5,106 bases of DNA from M55B111 sp964614065 (lineage in GTDB: Bacteria; Bipolaricaulota; Bipolaricaulia; M55B111). The notes under the pieces were generated by a model. That model saw only the letters and a list, made by a program, of their open reading frames with translations, had not been told where the DNA came from and made no database searches. The stretch is taken from contig CAZTJJ010000116.1 of the NCBI GenBank assembly GCA_964614065.1, forward strand, positions 1-5,106. The letters run 5' to 3'. Position numbers and translations under genes: made by a program. Shown here in pieces: positions 1-5,106 of this stretch. How positions within the stretch are numbered: position 1 is the first letter of the stretch; each line of letters opens with the position of its first letter.

Positions 1-176
1 TGAACCACGATTCCGGCATCTAACACTATTGCACCTTTAGGAATCTTGAGAGCGTCTACGGTATCGCCGCTTGATGCTTCTTTTTCCCCGAAGTCAATAT
101 AGTTAACGGCAGACATCAGTTTACCGTCAATATGCTGATAGGAGGCGGCAGGAAGGAATTTTGTAATGTTACTCAT
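1..176 (-). CDS. Small putative head protein downstream of the capsid gene (3' part outside window)
   Basis: The first 58 codons of a gene run off the left edge without a stop. It starts MSNITKFLPAASYQHIDGKL and continues with AVNYIDFGEKEASSGDTVDALKIPKGAIVLDAGIVV. The ATG at 176 is preceded by a near-perfect AAGGAGG (184-190) at 7-nt spacing, and the gene lies 12 nt after the capsid stop, so it is a real, well-translated member of the operon. The pattern of alternating beta-type segments, with an 'ALKIPKGAIVLDAGIVV' strand-turn-strand, resembles the small beta-rich proteins often found just after N4-gp56-type capsid genes. By position these are probably head decoration, stabilising or completion proteins, but the exact function is not known to me. 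No signal peptide or membrane segment is visible. The reading frame is secure, the function is inferred from position. Confidence 0.8.
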   Translation of the reverse strand, partial: MSNITKFLPAASYQHIDGKLMSAVNYIDFGEKEASSGDTVDALKIPKGAIVLDAGIVV

Positions 177-183
177 AATTTAT

Positions 184-190
184 CCTCCTT
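184..190 (-). promoter_or_regulatory. Strong ribosome binding site for the post-capsid gene
   Basis: The minus strand reads AAGGAGG with 7 nt to the ATG at 176. The site overlaps the capsid stop codon (TAAGGAGG), so terminating ribosomes are placed directly on it. It is the best Shine-Dalgarno in the window and fixes the start of a gene that is truncated by the window edge. Confidence 0.85.
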
Positions 191-1253
191 ATGCTGCGTT
201 GAGAACGTCAGTTACGTAAAGATAGACGCCACAAGAACCATAATCAACTTTGCTTCCGCTGGAAGTATATTTGAATTTGGTTTTCTTGGTTTTGGCGATC
301 ATCGAACGATTTACACCTTCTTCTCGGCCATAATCAAAATATTCGGTCTGAGTAGACCATCTACGGCCCCATGCCCAGATAGAGGAACCTGCGCCAAGGA
401 ATACTCCTGTACAGTAGTATTCACCGCTGCCGCTTGAGGTTTCTTTAATCTGAATATTTTCGTGTTCATGAATGATTACATTATCTATAACTGCAACTGC
501 GTCCTGGAAAATCGGATTGTTCTTAGAACGTTCACGAGCTTCTCTTACAGTCTGCTGATAAACAGGGTTTTCTTTCATGTCATAAACAGCGTAGGGGTGA
601 ACTATAAGTACAAAATACTTAATGCCACCTATCTTAACAGGTTTGAACGGGTAGGTGTCTCTTTCGTTGTTGCCTGAAGCAAAACCTGTTTTCGCAAGAA
701 CTCTAAGTCTGCGAAGAAGGGTCGGCGTAAGCTTGCAGGTTGAGTCGAGGCCGGAAATGGTAGTAGCGTCAGCCCCTGTAGTAGCAGCGTTGTTACCGCC
801 ATAGAGTACCTTAGAGGGCGAACTCTGAATAGCTTCAAACCACAGGTTGTCCATAATTTCAGAAGACCACTGTTCAATTGCCTGGGCAGTTTCATCCTGA
901 ATAGAGAAGAAGGGACGCTGTGCATCCAAAGTCTTATTAGTTTTAACGCGGAAAGCCGTGTTGTATTCTTCCAGGTTGATTGAATCGTTGAAGTGTTCAT
1001 AAGTGCCTTCTTTTCCTTCAACAGCCTCTCCTGTAGATCCTAAGATTACGGGAGCTTCTGCTCTTGGGAAAATAGTAAAAGTTATCTGGTCGCCCTGCTC
1101 TTTTTCGAGCATAGTCTTTTCAAAAATGAGGCTGGCTGACGTATTACCCATAAATTTGGAAACGTACATTTCCTTACGGGCCTCACGAAACGCCTGTTCA
1201 TCCCACACTTGTTTCGTGACTGAATCGCTGGCAGTAATGCCTTTAATTGCCAT
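189..1253 (-). CDS. Major capsid protein, N4-gp56 / DUF4043 family
   Basis: This is the main shell subunit (354 residues), expected to adopt the HK97 fold and build the icosahedral head on the scaffold. Features typical of the N4-gp56-type capsid family are visible: EARKEMYVSKFMG (24-36), LEKEQGDQITFTI (49-61) and a GEAVEGKE turn (75-82). Further along are HPYAVYDMKENP (219-230), NPIFQDAVAVIDNVIIHEHE (246-265) and a late GAGSSIWAWGRR (287-298). The last is followed by YFDYGREEGVNRSMIAKTKK. The length fits the family. No cleavable N-terminal delta domain is apparent, consistent with a separate scaffold gene. The ATG at 1253 is supported by AAAGGA 9 nt upstream and by the MAIKGITASDS beginning. 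The start lies 6 nt after the scaffold stop. The stop codon TAA overlaps the strong ribosome binding site of the next gene. The family is assigned from remembered motifs, without a database search. Confidence 0.92.
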   Translation of the reverse strand: MAIKGITASDSVTKQVWDEQAFREARKEMYVSKFMGNTSASLIFEKTMLEKEQGDQITFTIFPRAEAPVILGSTGEAVEGKEGTYEHFNDSINLEEYNTAFRVKTNKTLDAQRPFFSIQDETAQAIEQWSSEIMDNLWFEAIQSSPSKVLYGGNNAATTGADATTISGLDSTCKLTPTLLRRLRVLAKTGFASGNNERDTYPFKPVKIGGIKYFVLIVHPYAVYDMKENPVYQQTVREARERSKNNPIFQDAVAVIDNVIIHEHENIQIKETSSGSGEYYCTGVFLGAGSSIWAWGRRWSTQTEYFDYGREEGVNRSMIAKTKKTKFKYTSSGSKVDYGSCGVYLYVTDVLNAA

Positions 1254-1259
1254 GATTTA

Positions 1260-2159
1260 TTATCCTTTCTGGAGTTTATCTAACTGATTGCTCAATTCTT
1301 CATCGCTCAAAGAGGCAATAGTAGATGGGTTCAATGGTTCATCAGCAGCAGGGTTAGAAGAACCTGTGCTTGCTGAAACATTAGACTTCATCTTACTCGC
1401 CTTTGAAATCTGTTGAGCGGTTTTTGTAGGGGCTTCTTTCAGCTTTTTCTTAGTGTCTTCCAACTCTTTTTTGAGTTTTGAGTTCTCGTCATAGAGTTTG
1501 GCACGTTCGTTAAGTTGATAGACTCCCCATGGGTTGTGGAGGTAAATGTTGCCAAAGAGTTTCTCGATTTGGCCGTCATCAACGTCATCTACTTCCGCCA
1601 TTATTTTGCGAATTGCCTTTTTATTGTCTGCCAGATCCGGGGCATGTTGTTCAATAAGCTGCATATTACGTATAGCAATTTTCTGAGCTTCAACTGATCG
1701 TTCTTTAGTTTCAATCTCTTTCTTTTGCTCGTTATGCTTTTGAAGGTCTTCGGCTGCTTGAACAGGGTTTTCATCGAAGTCATCCGCCGTTGGTTTTTTC
1801 TTGAGGGCTTTTCTGAGCTGACCTACTTCGTTAGATTGCCTTCCGTAAGCTTCCTGCAGATGGGCTAGTTGCTTTTTAAGTTGGGCATTCTCTTTCTTGG
1901 GGTCTTTTGGCTCGTCTTCGTCCTCGTCCTCGGGCTGTTTGTCTTCGTCCTTGGGCTGTTCGTCTTCGTCCTCGGTCTTTGGGTCTTCTGCCTTGGGCTC
2001 TTCACCTTTATCCTCTTCTTCAGAGGGAGGCAAAGTGTCCTCAGGTTTTGGATTTTCCAAAGCCTTTGTAAGTTCTTCGTCTGACAAATTCGCAATTTTG
2101 TCGGATGTCAGTTCTTCGGGTTGTTCCGCTTTGGCGGAGCCTTTAGAATCTGTAGTCAT
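1260..2159 (-). CDS. Putative capsid scaffolding protein (acidic, coiled-coil)
   Basis: This 299-residue protein lies between portal and major capsid genes, the usual place for the internal scaffold that shapes the procapsid and is later removed. Residues 36-89 are extremely acidic and Pro/Lys-rich with repeated E/D blocks. Residues 87-123 (ENAQLKKQLAHLQEAYG onward), about 134-172 and 214-243 look like charged alpha-helices or coiled coils. Residues 245-278 are a Ser/Thr/Ala/Pro linker. A near-identical element occurs near each end: DKIANLSDEELTKALE (20-35) and STIASLSDEELSNQLDK (279-295). The low-complexity acidic region and helical content fit known scaffolds, but I see no sequence signature that proves the role, and no protease motif. 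The ATG at 2159 has GGAGGT 8 nt upstream and overlaps the portal stop, implying coupled translation. Its own stop lies 6 nt before the capsid start. Another structural role, such as an internal head protein, remains possible. Confidence 0.78.
   Translation of the reverse strand: MTTDSKGSAKAEQPEELTSDKIANLSDEELTKALENPKPEDTLPPSEEEDKGEEPKAEDPKTEDEDEQPKDEDKQPEDEDEDEPKDPKKENAQLKKQLAHLQEAYGRQSNEVGQLRKALKKKPTADDFDENPVQAAEDLQKHNEQKKEIETKERSVEAQKIAIRNMQLIEQHAPDLADNKKAIRKIMAEVDDVDDGQIEKLFGNIYLHNPWGVYQLNERAKLYDENSKLKKELEDTKKKLKEAPTKTAQQISKASKMKSNVSASTGSSNPAADEPLNPSTIASLSDEELSNQLDKLQKG
1263..1268 (-). promoter_or_regulatory. Ribosome binding site for the major capsid gene
   Basis: The minus strand reads AAAGGA, 9 nt before the ATG at 1253, and lies inside the last two sense codons (Lys-Gly) and the stop of the scaffold gene. 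It is only moderately strong for what should be the most abundant protein of the module, which suggests that coupling to scaffold translation contributes. Confidence 0.6.
1914..2000 (-). repeat. Degenerate 21-bp tandem repeat encoding the acidic region of the scaffold
   Basis: On the plus strand the unit beginning gtcttcgtcctcgggctg starts at 1914, 1941, 1962 and, more diverged, at 1983. Spacings are 27, 21 and 21 bp, with the first unit carrying an extra 6-bp tcctcg. It encodes repeated 'EDEDxQPKD'-type heptads in scaffold residues 54-82. All spacings are multiples of three, so copy-number change keeps the frame. Confidence 0.75.
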
Positions 2160-4231
2160 TGATTGTTACCTCCAGAATTATTTCCTACAGGGATTCTCCC
2201 TGCTTTAGCCAATTCAGCTTGCGTTTTCTGTGCTTCCAATTCACGCTTTTGTTGTACCTGCTGTTCCATCATTCTCGACCATTTACCCTTCTGAGGGAGC
2301 GGCGAGAGGTCTACCAAGAGTGAAGGCGGTACAGGTAAGCCCTGTTGAGCTGCGGAGAGCCATAGTTTGAACTGGCCTTCTTTGGCCGTTGCAGACATGG
2401 GCTGCTCGCCTATTGCAATATCGTATTCTTCTAAGTCTTGGGTAGATAGGAGCTGCATTATATGTGATAGAAGCTCCTGGTCTTGCTCCGGCATCCTTTC
2501 AGCAGGTATCTCTTGTCCTCCAACCATCAGATTTTCCAGTCTTGCCGGGTCTGATGCTGAACTGAGGGTGAGTCTTGCCAGCCTGTAAGGGCCGTAAATC
2601 CCAGGGATTAACGCAAATATTTTTCTAAATACTGTCTGCTTGGACAGTATAAAATTGTCGAAAACTCTTTCATTGCCAACTAAACCGCTATGCCTCTGAA
2701 TGCCAAGAGCTTCTCCAGATTCATAACCAGTCCCACCACCCAACAAGGCAGGTGGGATGTTGGTTACGTTTTGCAGAATGTCCACGTTCTGCCGTTGCAT
2801 AGAGAAAAGTTCGGTTGGGAAAGAAGATTTTTCAGGTTTGACGGGAGGTCTGGCAGTATCCCTGACTTTTTGAGTGAAGCCGGGTCTGCTTGCATTTTTC
2901 TTAAATTTGTTAAGCTCTGTTTCAGAATCAAAAGTTTCATCATCGTAAAACCAACCCTCATTGATCATTCTGTTAACAATGTCGATAACCTGTGAGCTTC
3001 GTTTGTTAATCTCTCTTTGAGGGTCTTTCATAGCTTCTACTTTGCCTCTGAAAGAATTGTCATCGTATTTATAAGCGTAGACAGGTACCAGGGAGAAACC
3101 TTCGTAAGGTCTGTCCGGGTAATAGTCTCTTATAAGCTGCGTCCCCACTGTTACAACTACTCTGATTCTGTCTTTCGCAAAGTCGGCTAACACAAGGCCG
3201 GGTATCGTTTCGGCTTTTCTATAAGCTTCAGCGCTTACTTCTTGTTTGAGTGTGCCGCTTGTATTCATGATGTAGTTTGCAGTGCGGGTTTCTTTAATTT
3301 CATGTTCAATAAATCTTAATCGTTGGTGGCCCCTGTCTATAAGCTGGTCATATTGTCGCCATTTCCTGTAAATTTCGTTAACGGCGGTAGCATCATCGGG
3401 GTATTCCTCGCTTGCTATAAGCTGAGAAGTCAGTTCTTCTTCCAGATCAGGGTATCTCGCTACTGCCTCCTGGAAGGAAAGCCACTTAGCTTTGTGACAA
3501 TGGGTAGAATCGCTGGCATCCAGCTTATTGTGCTCTCCGAAGAAGCCATCTGCCCAGGGAAAACGCTCTAAAATTACATCCCCCATAGGGTTTCTGCGTT
3601 GGCTAATATCTATGTGGAATAGCCCCCTGCCTACTATGAGCATATCTTCAAAAACTCGTATTTCTTCCTGAGAAAGTCCATTTCTCTTAGAAATCCATAC
3701 CAGGGCAGAGGTTACAATGTCTGCTACGCCATTGTCTGAGGTTTCAATGGGGAAAGCTCTAGGGTCAAGCCTGTTCTGACGGGCTAAACCAGATAATGAA
3801 TCAATAAAAGCCTGAACATAGTTGTAAACCTGGGTAGCTCTGTGTTTTTCATTAAGGGCTTGCTTAATGTCGTCTGCCCAATGTTCGCCCTTGAAGAACT
3901 TCCAGGATTCCAGGCCAGAATTACGGCTGTCTTTTTCAATATCGTCAGCATGTTTGAACAGGTTCAGGGCTAAATCCATTACTTCTTCCTCAGACTTAGC
4001 TTTTGGCTTTGCTTTAAGAGGGTTCTCAAGGGGTTCAATGTTATGTGTGTGCGGATTCTCACCCGCTAAACCCACAGAAATTCGGGGTTCGTTTGTGATG
4101 GGGTCTGGAAACACTTGAACGGGGTGGACATGACCCCTGTCTTCCGAAGAATTGATAGGCTCTTCAGCATTTTCTATATAGATTAAATGCCAATGTTTGC
4201 GATCCCTGGTTGTTCTTAGTAATTCTGCCAT
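2156..4231 (-). CDS. P22-like portal protein with histidine-rich N-terminal extension
   Basis: The portal forms the dodecameric ring at one capsid vertex through which the terminase pumps DNA and to which the tail attaches. The product has 691 residues, close to the roughly 725 of P22 portal. Family-type features include the stretch DPQREINKRSSQVIDIVNR (403-421) and NIPPALLGGG followed by YESGEALGIQRHSG (491-516). Near the C-terminus YDIAIGEQPMSATAKEGQF (603-621) precedes a Gln/Lys/Glu-rich helical tail. Residues 1-75 are unusual, with three HxH pairs (13/15, 34/36, 61/63) ahead of a Lys/Pro linker. The conventional portal fold appears to begin near residue 82. The ATG at 4231 is the first start after an in-frame TAA (4240-4242), but no Shine-Dalgarno precedes it. 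A second in-frame ATG at 3979 (Met85) has GAGG 8 nt upstream. The stop codon overlaps the scaffold start (ATGA). The portal call is firm; the true N-terminus is less certain. Confidence 0.92.
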   Translation of the reverse strand: MAELLRTTRDRKHWHLIYIENAEEPINSSEDRGHVHPVQVFPDPITNEPRISVGLAGENPHTHNIEPLENPLKAKPKAKSEEEVMDLALNLFKHADDIEKDSRNSGLESWKFFKGEHWADDIKQALNEKHRATQVYNYVQAFIDSLSGLARQNRLDPRAFPIETSDNGVADIVTSALVWISKRNGLSQEEIRVFEDMLIVGRGLFHIDISQRRNPMGDVILERFPWADGFFGEHNKLDASDSTHCHKAKWLSFQEAVARYPDLEEELTSQLIASEEYPDDATAVNEIYRKWRQYDQLIDRGHQRLRFIEHEIKETRTANYIMNTSGTLKQEVSAEAYRKAETIPGLVLADFAKDRIRVVVTVGTQLIRDYYPDRPYEGFSLVPVYAYKYDDNSFRGKVEAMKDPQREINKRSSQVIDIVNRMINEGWFYDDETFDSETELNKFKKNASRPGFTQKVRDTARPPVKPEKSSFPTELFSMQRQNVDILQNVTNIPPALLGGGTGYESGEALGIQRHSGLVGNERVFDNFILSKQTVFRKIFALIPGIYGPYRLARLTLSSASDPARLENLMVGGQEIPAERMPEQDQELLSHIMQLLSTQDLEEYDIAIGEQPMSATAKEGQFKLWLSAAQQGLPVPPSLLVDLSPLPQKGKWSRMMEQQVQQKRELEAQKTQAELAKAGRIPVGNNSGGNNQ
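2168..2173 (-). promoter_or_regulatory. Ribosome binding site for the scaffold gene
   Basis: The minus strand reads GGAGGT, 8 nt before the ATG at 2159. It is embedded in the portal gene, where it encodes the Gly-Gly of the C-terminal NNSGGNNQ tail. With the ATGA stop/start overlap it decides the scaffold start. Confidence 0.8.
3988..3991 (-). promoter_or_regulatory. Possible internal ribosome binding site in the portal gene
   Basis: The minus strand reads GAGG (in TGAGGAAG) exactly 8 nt before the in-frame ATG at 3979, which is portal codon 85. Initiation here would give a 607-residue portal lacking the His-rich extension. The same bases encode Glu-Glu in an EEE run, so the match may be chance. 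It matters because the first ATG at 4231 has no comparable site. Confidence 0.35.
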
Positions 4232-4258
4232 ACTTTTATATTATCAGTAAAATGATGA

Positions 4259-5106
4259 TTATGCAACCATCCAGTTATGTGAGAATGCTTTCTCTCTACG
4301 TTGTTGTCTTGAGTCTCTATATTTATCCCTAGGTTTTTCTTTACCCTTGGGGCGTGCATAAACTGCATCCTTAGCTGCTAGAGTCACCATGAAAGCTTCT
4401 CCAAGGTTGGGGCTTTTAAGTCCTCTCGTTTTCATCTTAGATTTACCTTCGATTTTTATCTGACCCGCCCCTTCTTCATCAGTTCGATCTCTACGCATTA
4501 CTGTCAGTTCATTGATAAATTTCTTAGTCAGGCGATGGTTGTGCGGAATTGTGACAATATTGTTCTGGAAAGCTTCTCTAACCTTCCACCATAAGTCATC
4601 CCTAAGTCGCTTGAACCTCTTTTTACGATCTGGGGAAGCTAGGGAGACATCTACTGAACGGACTTTTCCGGGGAATCTCCTGACCAGGTCATCGTAGAGT
4701 GGGCCGCCAATACCGATGGTGTCTATATACATCATGTTACAATCCCAATCCAGGAATATTTCAGCCAGGTGATCTGCCAAAATAGTGGTGTCTTTAGTGT
4801 CGTGGATTTCCTGTAAATCTTGTATGTGAAAGCTGTCTCGGATTATAACCCCACAAGGGTCTTTTCCCTGCCTGCTTGGATCCACCCCCATAATTCTCAG
4901 GGCATCCACAGGTGGGTCTACTTCTTCTTTTGAACGGTCTTTTGCATGGTCTAACCATGAACGAGGTATAAGGTCGTCAGGAGTCTGTTCGGGTGGGAGG
5001 CCGAGAACATTAACTCGGTATTCCACAGAACCTTCTCCATAGGTTTCCCTTATTTGGCGGGTTTTAATCTCATCTACATTTTCTGAATCCCTGGAATCCC
5101 AATGGA
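4259..5106 (-). CDS. Phage terminase large subunit, C-terminal nuclease part (5' end outside window)
   Basis: The terminase large subunit is the DNA-packaging motor. Its N-terminal ATPase pumps DNA through the portal and its C-terminal RNase H-like nuclease cuts the concatemer. Only the nuclease half is visible (281 residues). The frame stays open to the window edge, so the GTG at 5026 is an internal valine and not the start. The visible part begins HWDSRDSENV and continues through YGEGSVEYRVNVLG, the usual linker just before the nuclease. The first acidic motif is GVDPSRQGKD (Asp codon 4880-4882) and the second is YIDTIGIGG (Asp codon 4721-4723). The third is SPNLGEA (4394-4414), where Asn and Glu replace the more usual aspartates of the SPDxxDA pattern. 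The C-terminus is a basic tail rich in Lys, Arg and Gln. It ends 27 nt before the portal gene. The family call (terminase_6C-like) rests on motifs and context. The ATPase domain is not in the window. Confidence 0.93.
   Translation of the reverse strand, partial: HWDSRDSENVDEIKTRQIRETYGEGSVEYRVNVLGLPPEQTPDDLIPRSWLDHAKDRSKEEVDPPVDALRIMGVDPSRQGKDPCGVIIRDSFHIQDLQEIHDTKDTTILADHLAEIFLDWDCNMMYIDTIGIGGPLYDDLVRRFPGKVRSVDVSLASPDRKKRFKRLRDDLWWKVREAFQNNIVTIPHNHRLTKKFINELTVMRRDRTDEEGAGQIKIEGKSKMKTRGLKSPNLGEAFMVTLAAKDAVYARPKGKEKPRDKYRDSRQQRREKAFSHNWMVA

Noticed and set aside
132..437. 101-codon plus-strand open frame across the capsid C-terminus and the post-capsid start
   Set aside because: It is antisense to two supported genes, has no family resemblance and runs against the direction of the whole operon.
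629..1021. 130-codon minus-strand open frame inside the capsid gene
   Set aside because: It is fully contained in the well-supported capsid gene in another frame and has no recognisable domain.
1865..2208. Open frames overlapping the scaffold acidic region: Ser-rich and Leu/Val/Phe-rich on the plus strand (1897-2208, 1869-2084) and Arg/Lys/Thr-rich on the minus strand (1865-2095)
   Set aside because: They are alternate-frame readings of the low-complexity GAA/GAC/GAG repeats, with no ribosome binding site or family resemblance. The hydrophobic one only mimics a membrane protein.
3492..3500. A fourth HxH-like pair in the portal (THCHKAK, residues 244-246)
   Set aside because: It lies inside the conserved portal region, far from the N-terminal cluster. 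A single HCH is not evidence for a metal site.
4232..4258. AT-rich terminase-portal gap with a promoter-like pattern on the minus strand (TTGCAT, 17 nt, TAATAT; also GATAAT)
   Set aside because: The -35 matches the consensus at only about half its positions, the -10 is partial and AT-rich sequence gives such matches by chance. Late head genes are usually read through from one upstream promoter, so I did not annotate it.
4259..5026. GTG at 5026 as the start of a 255-residue terminase
   Set aside because: The frame is open for 26 more codons to the window edge and encodes the typical pre-nuclease terminase sequence (YGEGS before VEYRVNVLG), so GTG is an internal valine.
1..5106. Hidden accessory, defence or mobile cargo, CRISPR, tRNA or inverted repeats
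   Set aside because: The window is almost wholly filled by five co-oriented head genes with gaps of 27 nt or less, leaving no room for cargo, and no repeat-spacer or tRNA-like structure was seen on either strand.

Overview
This window is a compact virion-head assembly module from a tailed bacteriophage or prophage (Caudoviricetes). Every supported gene is on the minus strand, so transcription runs from position 5106 towards position 1. The order is the classic head order: large terminase subunit (3' part), portal protein, scaffold-like protein, major capsid protein, then the start of a small protein that runs off the left edge. The portal is of the long, P22-like type (691 residues), which suggests a short-tailed (podovirus-like) virion. 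The capsid protein is of the N4-gp56/DUF4043 type. No integrase, attachment site, tRNA or host gene is present, so prophage versus free phage cannot be decided and the host cannot be named. The clear Shine-Dalgarno sites and base composition only say that it is bacterial.

Layout from upstream to downstream. (1) 5106-4259: C-terminal nuclease half of the terminase, with no start inside the window. (2) A 27-nt AT-rich gap, then the portal at 4231-2156. (3) The scaffold at 2159-1260, which overlaps the portal stop by 4 nt (ATGA). (4) A 6-nt gap, then the major capsid protein at 1253-189. (5) A 12-nt gap with a very strong ribosome binding site overlapping the capsid stop, then a partial small gene at 176-1. 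Nearly all of the window is coding, and no stretch over 30 nt lacks a gene. No terminator or CRISPR array was seen, and no convincing promoter.

How the genes work together: the scaffold and capsid protein co-assemble into a procapsid nucleated on the portal ring. The terminase docks on the portal, pumps DNA in and cuts it with the nuclease domain seen here. The partial gene is probably an accessory head protein acting after the capsid protein.

Most of this is ordinary phage biology. The points most worth a second look are a histidine-rich N-terminal extension on the portal (three HxH pairs within about 50 residues), a possible second translation start in the portal just after that extension, and a scaffold protein that carries the same short 'I-A-x-L-S-D-E-E-L' element near both ends. 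I see no evidence for a new defence or mobile system here.
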